A stretch of DNA of 64,000 bases. Source: Natronomonas marina. GTDB taxonomy: Archaea > Halobacteriota > Halobacteria > Halobacteriales > Haloarculaceae. The stretch spans positions 1 to 64,000 of the forward strand of contig NZ_CP101154.1 of the NCBI RefSeq assembly GCF_024298905.1. The letters are read 5' to 3'. A model generated the notes under the pieces. That model saw only the letters and a program-made list of their open reading frames with translations, had not been told where the DNA came from and searched no databases. Numbering within the stretch: the first letter of the stretch is position 1; each line of letters starts with the position of its first letter. Of the stretch, positions 37,773 to 45,448 are shown one piece after another. Position numbers and translations under genes: made by a program.

Positions 37773-37957
37773 TAGATGTAATCGAGGAAGTACGCGATGA
37801 TGAGCGCGACGATGACGAGACCGACCAGGGGCCCGAGCGGCGCGAAGACGAAGCTGATGACCTCCATGACGATCTCGATGAGGATCCAGACGATGATCAA
37901 GACGAGGATGATCTTCAGGAGGTCCTCGACCTCGAGGCTGCCTCTGTTCGGGAGCAT
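37772..37957 (-). CDS. Small two-helix membrane protein
   Basis: 61 residues from ATG 37957. A short polar N terminus (MLPNRGSLEVED) is followed by two long hydrophobic helices (LLKIILVLIIVWILIEIVMEVISFVF and GPLVGLVIVALIIAYFLDYI). It overlaps by one base with the RNA-ligase-family gene downstream. No enzyme motif is present. Similar tiny membrane proteins are common in haloarchaea; role unknown. Confidence 0.65.
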   Translation of the reverse strand: MLPNRGSLEVEDLLKIILVLIIVWILIEIVMEVISFVFAPLGPLVGLVIVALIIAYFLDYI

Positions 37958-38027
37958 ACCCGGGGGTCGGATGGGCGGGCGCAAAAGCGCTGTGGCTAGT
38001 TTCGGAGGTACGCCGTCGGCGTCCGGG

Positions 38028-38047
38028 CCCGCGCCGGCCGGCGCGGG
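38028..38047. repeat. Perfect 20-bp GC palindrome in a divergent intergenic region
   Basis: CCCGCGCCGG followed directly by CCGGCGCGGG, with no spacer. It lies between the divergent genes starting at 37957 (minus) and 38098 (plus). It may be a regulator site or simply a GC-rich fold. Confidence 0.6.
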
Positions 38048-38097
38048 ATGCGACGGGAGCGAAACCGATTTGCCACAGGGTCACGGACGAACGGGCG

Positions 38098-38820
38098 ATG
38101 CGACGAGCGCTCGCGGCGCTGGCCGTCGTGACTCTCTGTCTGTCCGTGGCGGTCGGCGTCGGTGCGGCCGCCCACGAGGAACCCGAGCGGTCGCTCCTCG
38201 GCATCGAACTCGAGGCGGACGGGAACGCGACGGTCTACTACGTCAACGCCTTCGACCTCTCGGCCGAGGAGGGACGGACGGCCTACGAGTCCTACACGGA
38301 CAACGAGAGCCGGCGGGCGGCGTTCCGGGCGGCGGTCGTCGCCGAACTGCGCGGTGCCGCCGAGAACGCCAGCGAGGAGGCCGGCTGGGAGACCCGCGTC
38401 CACAACGTCTCGGTCCGCACCTACGAACAGGGCGACTACGGTCGCGTCGAGGTCCGTGCCGACTGGCAGAACCTCGCGTACGCCGACCGGCGGAAGGTCA
38501 TCGTGGCCCAGCCGTTCCGGGCCGGCTACGAGCCGAACCGCGAGGTGGCCGTCCACGGTCCCGAGGGGTACCGCCGGAACCGGACCGCTCCCTCGCCGCT
38601 CCGGGCCAGACAGAACAGCGTCCTCCTGAACCCGATGACGTCGGACTTCTCGGGGTTCTTCGCGGAGTTCGTCGACCCCGACGCGCCGACGGCCACGCCG
38701 ACGGAGACGCCGACACCGGCGGGCGGTGGCGGCGGTGGCACCACGCTGGTGTTGCAGGCGTTGCTTCTCGCCGTGATTCCCGCCGCGCTCGTCGTGCTGG
38801 CGATACGGCGACGGGAGTAG
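38098..38820 (+). CDS. Exported surface protein with C-terminal membrane anchor
   Basis: 240 residues. Sec signal (ALAALAVVTLCLSVAVGVGAAA), an extracellular domain with several N-glycosylation sequons (NAT, NES, NAS, NVS, NRT), then a Thr/Pro linker (TATPTETPTPAGGGGGG) and a C-terminal helix (LVLQALLLAVIPAALVVLAI) with a positive stop RRRE. The outside domain (VYYVNAFDLSAEEGRTAYESY...VRADWQNLAYADRRKVIVAQPF) resembles haloarchaeal DUF7345 proteins. Probably a single-pass envelope protein; binding partner unknown. Confidence 0.75.
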   Translation: MRRALAALAVVTLCLSVAVGVGAAAHEEPERSLLGIELEADGNATVYYVNAFDLSAEEGRTAYESYTDNESRRAAFRAAVVAELRGAAENASEEAGWETRVHNVSVRTYEQGDYGRVEVRADWQNLAYADRRKVIVAQPFRAGYEPNREVAVHGPEGYRRNRTAPSPLRARQNSVLLNPMTSDFSGFFAEFVDPDAPTATPTETPTPAGGGGGGTTLVLQALLLAVIPAALVVLAIRRRE

Positions 38821-38933
38821 GCCGCACGGCCGTGGGGTGCGCCGCGACCGGGCCGCCGTCTGTCCCACGGCACCGAGTCACAAATCATTCTTGCCGACCC
38901 GCAAGGGTTTAATACCGCCGTCGGAGTAGGGTG

Positions 38934-39023
38934 ATGTACATGACCGGGACCCACCGCTCCGGCACGCGCGAAGCCACCGGCGGGTCCGTTCTTCTCCCGC
39001 GACCGCGACGACCGGGCCGTTAG
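38934..39023 (+). CDS. Candidate Arg-rich leader peptide of argG
   Basis: A 29-codon frame whose last residues read LLPRPRRPGR, four Arg in seven codons and six in all. A TATA element TTTAATA at 38908-38914 is centred 23 bases upstream, so transcription could start at or very near its ATG. Its stop TAG lies in the loop and first stem base of a 6-bp hairpin. GC-rich noncoding DNA often spells Arg by chance, so this is a hypothesis. Confidence 0.25.
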   Translation: MYMTGTHRSGTREATGGSVLLPRPRRPGR

Positions 39024-39090
39024 GCCCGAACAGTACCACCTCCCCGTCGCGCTCGCACAGTTTCCAACGACGACCGTCCGGACGACGGTC
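39013..39090 (+). promoter_or_regulatory. Two hairpins in the argG 5' region
   Basis: CGGGCC (39013-39018) with GGCCCG (39023-39028), loop GTTA, and GACCGTC (39072-39078) with GACGGTC (39084-39090), loop CGGAC. Both are perfect. Given the TATA box at 38908-38914, the argG mRNA would carry a leader of about 175 bases, unusually long for this genome and room for control. Confidence 0.4.
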
Positions 39091-39112
39091 CCCGAATCAA
39101 AACCAACCACAA

Positions 39113-40309
39113 ATGTCAGATAACGAACGCGTCACGCTCGCCTTCTCCGGGGGGCTCGACACCACGGTATGCGTCCCGCTGCTCGAAGAGGAGTACGGCT
39201 ACGACGAGGTCGTCGGCGTCACGGTCGACGTCGGCCAGCCCGCAGAGGAGTTCGCCGAGGCCGAGGAAACCGCCGAGGCGCTCGACCTCGAACACTACGT
39301 CGTCGACGCGAAGGCTGAGTTCGCCGACCTCTGTTTCGACGCCGTCCGCGCGAACGCCTCCTACCAGGGGTACCCCCTGGGGACGGCGCTGGCTCGCCCC
39401 GTCATCGCGGCGGCCATCCTCGAGGTGGCCGAGCGCGAGGGCTGTACGGGCCTGGCGCACGGCTGTACCGGCAAGGGCAACGACCAGCTCCGGTTCGAGG
39501 CCGTCTGGCGCGACTCCGAGATGGAGGTCATCGCGCCGGTCCGGGAGCTCGGGCTGACGCGGAGCTTCGAACAGGAGTACGCCGCCGAGCGTAATCTTCC
39601 GGTCTCGGGCGGCGACGAGGGCAAGTACAGCATCGACACGAACCTCTGGAGCCGCTCCATCGAGGGGTCGGAACTCGAGGAGCCGAGCTACGTCCCCGGC
39701 GAGGAGATATACGAGTGGACGACCGCGCCGGGCGAGGAGACGCTCGAACTCGAGATCGGCTTCGAGAACGGCTATCCGGTCAGTCTCGACGGGAACGAGA
39801 TGGAGCCGGTCGAACTCGTCGAGGAACTGAACGACGTGGCGGGCGCCTACGGCGTCGGTCGCTCCGACATCATGGAGGACCGCATGCTCGGGCTGAAGGT
39901 CCGCGAGAACTACGAGCACCCCGCGGCGACGGTGCTGTTGAACGCCCACCGCGCGCTGGAGGACCTCGTGCTCACGAAGGAGGAGCGCGCGTTCAAAGGG
40001 CGCGTCGACCACGAGTGGTCCGAGAAGGGATACCAGGGACTGGTGAACGCGCCGCTCGTCGGCGCGCTGGAGGCGTTCATCGAGAAGACCCAGACCCGCG
40101 TCACGGGCACGGTCACGATTCGGCTCGAGGGCGGGCAGGCCCGCCCGGTCGGCCGGGACTCGACGTACGCCGTCTACTCGGCGGAGGCCTCCTCGTTCGA
40201 CACCGAGGACGTGATGGGCGGTATCGAGCAGGCCGACGCCACCGGCGTCGCCAAGTACCACGGCTTCCAGGAACGGCTGGCGAACAGCATCATCGACGGC
40301 CAGGAGTGA
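39113..40309 (+). CDS. argG: Argininosuccinate synthase
   Basis: Joins citrulline and aspartate with ATP, the seventh step of arginine synthesis. 398 residues. N-type ATP pyrophosphatase loop AFSGGLDTTVCV at residues 9-20; citrulline/aspartate-binding AHGCTGKGNDQLRFE; conserved GGDEGKYSIDTNLWSRSIEG and HRALEDLVLTKEE. It opens the arginine gene cluster and is followed two bases later by argH. A long leader with hairpins precedes it. Confidence 0.97.
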   Translation: MSDNERVTLAFSGGLDTTVCVPLLEEEYGYDEVVGVTVDVGQPAEEFAEAEETAEALDLEHYVVDAKAEFADLCFDAVRANASYQGYPLGTALARPVIAAAILEVAEREGCTGLAHGCTGKGNDQLRFEAVWRDSEMEVIAPVRELGLTRSFEQEYAAERNLPVSGGDEGKYSIDTNLWSRSIEGSELEEPSYVPGEEIYEWTTAPGEETLELEIGFENGYPVSLDGNEMEPVELVEELNDVAGAYGVGRSDIMEDRMLGLKVRENYEHPAATVLLNAHRALEDLVLTKEERAFKGRVDHEWSEKGYQGLVNAPLVGALEAFIEKTQTRVTGTVTIRLEGGQARPVGRDSTYAVYSAEASSFDTEDVMGGIEQADATGVAKYHGFQERLANSIIDGQE

Positions 40310-40311
40310 CC

Positions 40312-41826
40312 ATGACCGACGAGGAGGACAGCGAAGACGGGAGCGAGGCCCAGCGGGCCTCGAAAAGGTCGAGCGGGGAGCGGAGCGACCCGCGAGACGT
40401 CGTCCGCCGCGAGCGGTTCAGCGGCGGCCCTGCCCGCGACTTTCTGTCGAGTCTGGCGGCCGACGAGCGCATCTTCGCGGCGGACCTGGCGGTCGACCGC
40501 GCCCACGTCGTGATGCTCGCAGAGCAGGACATCGTCGACGAGGCGGACGCGGCTGCCATCCTCGAAGCACTCGCCGACGTGGAGGCGGCGGGCCACGGCG
40601 AACTCCCGGACGGCGAGGACGTCCACGCCGCCATCGAGACGGCGGTCATCGACCGGGTCGGCGCCCGCGGCGGCCGGATGCACACGGCTCGCTCGCGCAA
40701 CGACGAGGTGGCGACCTGCATCCGGTACCGCCTGCGGGAGGACGTCCTCGACGTCGCCGAGGCGACGCTCGCGGCCCGGGAGGTGCTGGCCGACGCCGCG
40801 GCCGACCACACCGACACCGTGATGCCGGGCTTCACCCACCTCCAGCCCGCCCAGCCGACGACGCTGGGGCACTACCTGTCCTCCTACGAGTCGGCGCTGG
40901 CACGCGACACCGACCGGTTGCTCGACGCCTACGAGCGGGTGAACCGCTCGCCGCTGGGCGCGGCGGCCTTCGCGGGCACGCCGTTCGACGTCGACCGCGA
41001 GCGGACGGCCGAACTGCTCGGCTTCGACGGCCTCGTCGTGAACTCGATGGACGCCGCCTCGGCGCGGGACTTCCTCGTCGAGACGACCGCGGCCGCTGCG
41101 ACGCTCGCGACGACGCTGTCGGGGCTGGCCGAGGACCTCGTCGTCTACTCGACGCAGGGCTACGTCGAGTTGGCCGACGAGTACGCCTCGACGTCCTCCA
41201 TCATGCCGCAGAAGAAGAACCCCGACACGATGGAACTGGTCCGCGGGACGGCCGGCGACGCCGCGGCCGGCCTGAACGGCCTGCTGTCGACGCTGAAGGG
41301 GCTTCCCCGGGCGTACAACCGCGATCTGCAGCGGGCCCACCCCCACGCCTTCGAGGCGGTCGAGGCGGTCGAGGCGGCCACGGAGGTCGCCGCCGGCGCG
41401 GTCGCCACCGCCGACTGGCGGACCGAGGCGCTTTCGGCGGCGGCCGGCGAGGGCTTTTCGACCGCGACCGGCGTGGCCGACCTGCTGGCGATGGCCGGCG
41501 TGCCGTTCCGGACGGCCCACGAGGTGGTCGCCCGCGCCGCCGAGGAGGGGAGCGACTACGCGGCGTGCGAGGCCGCTGCCGAGGCGGTGCTCTCGGAGTC
41601 GCTCGACGCCTACGTCGACCGCGAGGCCGTCGAGGCGGCCTTGGACCCCGAGACGAGCGTCGCCTCCCGGGACTCGGTCGGCGGTCCCGCGCCCGCGGCC
41701 GTCGAGAACGCGCTGGCCGAGGCCCGCGACGACATCGACGCCGACGCCGCCGCCGTCGAGTCCCGCCGTGCGGACCTCGCGGCGGCCGAGAACGGCCTCG
41801 AGGCGGAGGTGGCGACGTATGTCTGA
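40312..41826 (+). CDS. argH: Argininosuccinate lyase
   Basis: Splits argininosuccinate to arginine and fumarate, the last step. 504 residues, longer than bacterial ArgH (about 460) because of an acidic/Ser-rich N terminus (first 30 residues). Fumarase-superfamily motifs: GGRMHTARSRNDEVAT, FTHLQPAQPTTLGHYL and the signature SSIMPQKKNPDTMELVRG. ATG 40312 is two bases after the argG TGA, so the two are cotranscribed. Confidence 0.96.
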   Translation: MTDEEDSEDGSEAQRASKRSSGERSDPRDVVRRERFSGGPARDFLSSLAADERIFAADLAVDRAHVVMLAEQDIVDEADAAAILEALADVEAAGHGELPDGEDVHAAIETAVIDRVGARGGRMHTARSRNDEVATCIRYRLREDVLDVAEATLAAREVLADAAADHTDTVMPGFTHLQPAQPTTLGHYLSSYESALARDTDRLLDAYERVNRSPLGAAAFAGTPFDVDRERTAELLGFDGLVVNSMDAASARDFLVETTAAAATLATTLSGLAEDLVVYSTQGYVELADEYASTSSIMPQKKNPDTMELVRGTAGDAAAGLNGLLSTLKGLPRAYNRDLQRAHPHAFEAVEAVEAATEVAAGAVATADWRTEALSAAAGEGFSTATGVADLLAMAGVPFRTAHEVVARAAEEGSDYAACEAAAEAVLSESLDAYVDREAVEAALDPETSVASRDSVGGPAPAAVENALAEARDDIDADAAAVESRRADLAAAENGLEAEVATYV

Positions 41827-41946
41827 GCGACGACCGACGGACGAGACGGTGGCGGGCGGCCCACAGTGCGTCGCCTTCCCGCGGGACCCGCCGCGCCGCG
41901 GGCCGCCGCCGTCCCCTGCCGGGGACGTACTACCAGAATACTGATA

Positions 41947-41961
41947 CCAAATTCAGTTTGG
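41947..41961. promoter_or_regulatory. Inverted repeat upstream of lysW (operator candidate)
   Basis: CCAAA-TTCAG-TTTGG, 5-bp arms with a 5-base spacer, in an AT-rich island 120 bases before lysW and 72-86 bases upstream of its TATA box. Location and symmetry suit a dimeric regulator. No second copy was found before argG or argD. Confidence 0.35.
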
Positions 41962-42032
41962 GCGGTAATTGTGCGCTCTGACGCCGTTAGAGTGAGGTAT
42001 ATGTCGTTACTTTATTCTGATAGGTCCGAAGG

Positions 42033-42040
42033 GCTTAAGT
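42033..42040 (+). promoter_or_regulatory. TATA box of the lysW-argXCB transcript
   Basis: GCTTAAGT at 42033-42040, about 30 bases before ATG 42067, predicting a leader of a few bases. It separates the carrier-dependent genes from argGH. Confidence 0.6.
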
Positions 42041-42066
42041 GCGTCCCGGGCCGAGTGGGGGGTACG

Positions 42067-42231
42067 ATGACGGAATGTCCCGAGTGCGGGGCCGACCTGG
42101 ACCTGCACGACGACCTGGAGGTCGGAGAGATAGTCGACTGTGCCACCTGCGGTGCCGAACTCGAAGTCGTGGGCGAAGACCCCGTCGACCTCGATACGGC
42201 GCCCGAACTCGAAGAGGACTGGGGGGAGTAG
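42067..42231 (+). CDS. lysW: Amino-group carrier protein LysW (ArgW)
   Basis: 54-residue acidic carrier whose C-terminal Glu is joined to the alpha-amino group of glutamate, protecting it through arginine synthesis. Zinc-binding pairs CPECGADL and CATCGAEL and the C terminus EEDWGE, with the essential final Glu, are all present. The start ATG 42067 gives the normal length; the open frame extends upstream without LysW character. It sits just before argX, the ligase that loads it. It replaces the acetyl group of the bacterial pathway. Confidence 0.96.
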   Translation: MTECPECGADLDLHDDLEVGEIVDCATCGAELEVVGEDPVDLDTAPELEEDWGE

Positions 42232-42288
42232 GGCCGTGTACGTCGGCACCGCCCGCCGGACGACCGCAGCGTCGCGCGAGGGGTCCGC

Positions 42289-43164
42289 ATGAACGTCGGA
42301 ATCCTCTACTCGCGCATCCGCCGCGACGAGAAGCTCCTGTTGAGCGAACTCCGGGACCGCGGCCACGAGGTGACGAAGATCGACGTCCGCAAGGAGCGGT
42401 TCGGCGTCCACGAGCCGCCGGCGGCCTTCGACGGCGTCGACATCGTCGTCGACCGCTGTCTCGCGACCAGCCGGTCGCGGTACATCACCCGGTTCGTCGA
42501 CGCCTACGACGTCCCGGTGGTCAACGACCCGGAGACGGCGGCGGTCTGTGCCGACAAGGCGCACAACAGTCTCGTGCTGGCCGAGGAGGGGATTCCGACG
42601 CCGGCGACCGAGGTCGCCTTCACCAAGGAGTCGGCGCTGGAGTCAATCGAGGAGTTCGGCTACCCCTGCGTGCTCAAGCCGGTCGTCGGCTCGTGGGGTC
42701 GGTTGATGGCGAAAATCGACTCCCGCTCGGCTGCCGAGGCAATCCTCGAGCACAAGGAGACGCTGGGCCACTACGAGCACAAGGTGTTCTACATTCAGGA
42801 GTTCGTCGAGAAGCCGGGCCGCGACATCCGCGTCGTCGCCACGGACGGCGAGCCGGTCGCCGCGATGGCCCGCTCCTCGGAGCACTGGCTGACGAACGCC
42901 GCCCAGGGTGCCGAGACCGAGGAAATCGAGGTGACGCCGGCGATGGCCGACCTCGTCGAGCGCGCCTCCGACGCCGTCGGCGGCGGCCTGCTCGGCGTCG
43001 ACCTCATGGAAGTCGGCGGGGCCGACTCCGGCGAGTACACCGTCCACGAGGTCAATCACACCGTCGAGTTCAAGGCGCTCAACGAGGTGACTGACGTGGA
43101 TGTCCCCGCCGCCGTCGTCGACTGGCTCGAGGCGACGGTGCAGGGCGTCGAGGTGACCGCATGA
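42289..43164 (+). CDS. argX: Glutamate--LysW ligase
   Basis: ATP-grasp ligase that attaches glutamate through its amino group to the LysW C-terminal Glu. 291 residues. Family marks: N-terminal MNVGILYSRIRRDEKLL, the ATP-binding VLKPVVGSWGRLMAKI, and IQEFVEKPGRDIRVVATDGEPVAAMARSS. The late metal/substrate motif is HEVNHTVEFKALNE. Haloarchaea make lysine by another route, so the ArgX role is preferred over the LysX aminoadipate role. It ends in an ATGA overlap with argC. Confidence 0.93.
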   Translation: MNVGILYSRIRRDEKLLLSELRDRGHEVTKIDVRKERFGVHEPPAAFDGVDIVVDRCLATSRSRYITRFVDAYDVPVVNDPETAAVCADKAHNSLVLAEEGIPTPATEVAFTKESALESIEEFGYPCVLKPVVGSWGRLMAKIDSRSAAEAILEHKETLGHYEHKVFYIQEFVEKPGRDIRVVATDGEPVAAMARSSEHWLTNAAQGAETEEIEVTPAMADLVERASDAVGGGLLGVDLMEVGGADSGEYTVHEVNHTVEFKALNEVTDVDVPAAVVDWLEATVQGVEVTA

Positions 43165-44195
43165 AAACGGCCAGCGTCGTCGGGGCGAGCGGCTTCACCG
43201 GCGGGGAACTGCTCCGCCTGCTGGAAAGCCACCCCGAGTTCGAGGTGGTCCAGGCGACCTCTCGCAGTTACGAGAACAAGACGGTGGGGTCGGTCCACCC
43301 GAACCTGCGGGGGATGGGCCTCCGCTTCTCCGACCCGGGGGACCTCGAATCCGTGGACGTCCTCTTTGCGTGTACGCCCCACGGCGTCTCGATGGAACAC
43401 ATCGACGCCTATCGGGAGGCGGCCGACACGGTCGTCGACCTCAGCGCGGACTTCCGGCTGGACAGCGAGGCCCAGTACGAGGAGTACTACGACGGCCACG
43501 ACCGGCCGGAACTGCTCGCCGACGCGGAGTACGCGCTGCCCGAACTCAACCGCGAGAACCTCCGCGGCGCCGACATCGTCGCCTCGGGCGGCTGTAACGC
43601 CACGGCCGCCATCCTCGGGCTGAAGCCGCTGTTCGACGACGGCATCCTGGGCGGCGACGAGCGAATCGTCGTCGACGTGAAGGTCGGCTCCTCGGAGGGC
43701 GGCGCCGGCGGCGGCGAGGCCTCCTCGCATCCCGAGCGGTCCGGCGTCGTCCGGCCCTACGCGCCGACGGGCCACCGCCACGAGGCCGAAATCGAGCAGT
43801 TCCTCGGCACCTCGGTGTCGTTCACCGCCCACGCGGTCGACATGACCCGCGGCGCGTCGGCGACCTGTCACGTCTACCCCGACTCGCCCGTCTCGAAGGG
43901 CGACCTCTGGGGTGCGTTCCGCGAAAGTTACGAGGACGAGCCGTTCGTCCGGCTCGTGGCCGGCGGGTCCGGCGTCTACCGCTACCCCGAGCCGAAGGCC
44001 GTCGCCGGCTCGAACTACGCGGAGGTCGGCTTCGAACTCGACCCCGGGAACCGGCGCGTGGTCGTCTTCTCGGCCATCGACAACATGATGAAGGGGTCGG
44101 CGGGCCAGGCGGTCCACGCCGCCAACGTCGCCCTGGGCTTCGAGGAGACCGCTGGCCTGGAGTTCACCGGTCTGCATCCGGTGGGGGCGCCCTGA
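43161..44195 (+). CDS. argC: LysW-glutamyl-phosphate reductase
   Basis: NADPH-dependent reductase making the LysW-bound glutamate semialdehyde. 344 residues. NADP-binding SVVGASGFTGGELLRLLESHPEF at the N terminus; catalytic Cys in ASGGCNATAAILGL near residue 150; HRHEAEIEQFL helps bind substrate. Same family as ArgC but acting on a carrier-bound substrate, judged by linkage to lysW and argX. One base separates its stop from argB. Confidence 0.95.
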   Translation: MKTASVVGASGFTGGELLRLLESHPEFEVVQATSRSYENKTVGSVHPNLRGMGLRFSDPGDLESVDVLFACTPHGVSMEHIDAYREAADTVVDLSADFRLDSEAQYEEYYDGHDRPELLADAEYALPELNRENLRGADIVASGGCNATAAILGLKPLFDDGILGGDERIVVDVKVGSSEGGAGGGEASSHPERSGVVRPYAPTGHRHEAEIEQFLGTSVSFTAHAVDMTRGASATCHVYPDSPVSKGDLWGAFRESYEDEPFVRLVAGGSGVYRYPEPKAVAGSNYAEVGFELDPGNRRVVVFSAIDNMMKGSAGQAVHAANVALGFEETAGLEFTGLHPVGAP

Positions 44196-44196
44196 C

Positions 44197-45039
44197 ATGG
44201 CCGACGGCGACCCCGTCGTCGTCAAGATCGGCGGCGCCCGCGCGGTCGACCCCGGGGGCGCGCTGGCCGATGTCGCCGCCACGGTCGAGGAGGGTATCGA
44301 CGTCGTCGTCGTCCACGGCGGTTCGACGGCGGTCGACGACGCCCTCGAGCGGATGGGCATGGAACCGGAGTACGTCGAGACGCCGTCGGGCGTCGTCGGC
44401 CGGTTCACCGACGCCGAGACGATGGACGTGTTCAAGATGGCGATGGCGGGGCTGGTGAACACCGACCTCGTGACCGGCCTGCGGAACGAGGGGTGCGACG
44501 CCGTCGGACTGTCCGGCGTCGACGGCGGCCTCCTCACCGGTTCCCGGAAGTCGGCGGTCCGTGTCGTGGAGGACGGCAAGAAGAAGATACGCCGCGGCGA
44601 CCACTCCGGGAGGATCGAGGACGTGAACGGCGAGTTGCTGGAGACGCTGCTCGAAGACGGCTACACGCCCGTCGCCTCGCCGCCGATGCTGGCCGAGGAC
44701 GGCGTGGCGGTCAACACCGACGCCGACCGCGCCTCGGCGGCCGTCGCGGCCGAACTCGGCGGGACGCTCGTCTCGCTGACCGACGTCGCCGGCGTCTACC
44801 GGAATCCCGACGACCCCGCGACGCTCATCGAACGGGTCGCGACGCCCGACGAGTACGAGGAACTGCAGGACGCCGCCGAGGGATTCATGGGTCGGAAGGT
44901 GATGGCCGCCGAGGAGGCGCTGGCCGGCGGCGCAAGCGAGGTGGTCGTCGCCGACGCCAACGCCGACTCCCCCGTCCGGTCGGCGCTGGAGGGGGGCGGC
45001 ACCCACATCCTCCCCGCCGCACTCGGAGGTGCCGAGTGA
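44197..45039 (+). CDS. argB: LysW-glutamate kinase
   Basis: Amino-acid kinase that phosphorylates the side-chain carboxylate of LysW-bound glutamate. 280 residues. KIGGARAVDP near the N terminus (usually KxGG), VVVHGGSTAVDDAL, NTDADRASAAVAAELGGTLVSLTDVAGVYRNPDDP and the terminal GFMGRKVMAAEEAL. The order argC then argB is usual in this pathway. The next gene argD is separated by 410 bases, the only large gap in the cluster from lysW onwards. Confidence 0.95.
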   Translation: MADGDPVVVKIGGARAVDPGGALADVAATVEEGIDVVVVHGGSTAVDDALERMGMEPEYVETPSGVVGRFTDAETMDVFKMAMAGLVNTDLVTGLRNEGCDAVGLSGVDGGLLTGSRKSAVRVVEDGKKKIRRGDHSGRIEDVNGELLETLLEDGYTPVASPPMLAEDGVAVNTDADRASAAVAAELGGTLVSLTDVAGVYRNPDDPATLIERVATPDEYEELQDAAEGFMGRKVMAAEEALAGGASEVVVADANADSPVRSALEGGGTHILPAALGGAE

Positions 45040-45162
45040 TGACCATTATCACCGGCGCGATTTCCATACAACACGACACCGAAGCGGCCGGTTTTGATAC
45101 AGCACAGACTGCCAGGCAGCCGAGAGCGACAGCCGACACCACTCTCACTCCCCTGGCGGACT

Positions 45163-45377
45163 GGAAGGGCGAGCGCTCTCGTCGTGTCCCCGGCGAAGCA
45201 AGCCGCGAGGGACCGGAGGTCCCTCGGCCCGCTCGCGCGGCGCAGCAGCGCGAGGACACCGGAGCGAACGGAGTGAGCGAGGAGCACAGCGAGGCGTGCG
45301 CGGCCGACCGGAGGGAGGCCGCGAAGGGCGAGCGGCGCAGCCGCGAGCCGCGGGCACACGAGAGCGCGAGGGCTTCC
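45163..45377. repeat. Structured GC-rich insertion between argB and argD
   Basis: The argB-argD gap (45040-45448) holds no gene. Imperfect inverted ends, 45163-45191 and 45352-45377, share a perfect 10-bp core (GCGCTCTCGT with ACGAGAGCGC). Inside is a perfect 9-bp hairpin, CGAGGGACC (45206-45214) with GGTCCCTCG (45218-45226), and GAGCGAACGGAGTGAGCGAG-like repeats common in haloarchaeal intergenic DNA. It may be a small nonautonomous repeat or a structured RNA. The last 70 bases (from about 45378) form the AT-richer argD promoter. Confidence 0.5.
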
Positions 45378-45448
45378 GAGGTGTCTGCGGTAGTCGAGGC
45401 GACGGAAAACATCAGGTATTCGCCGAATTTTCAACATACGTCGTACCA

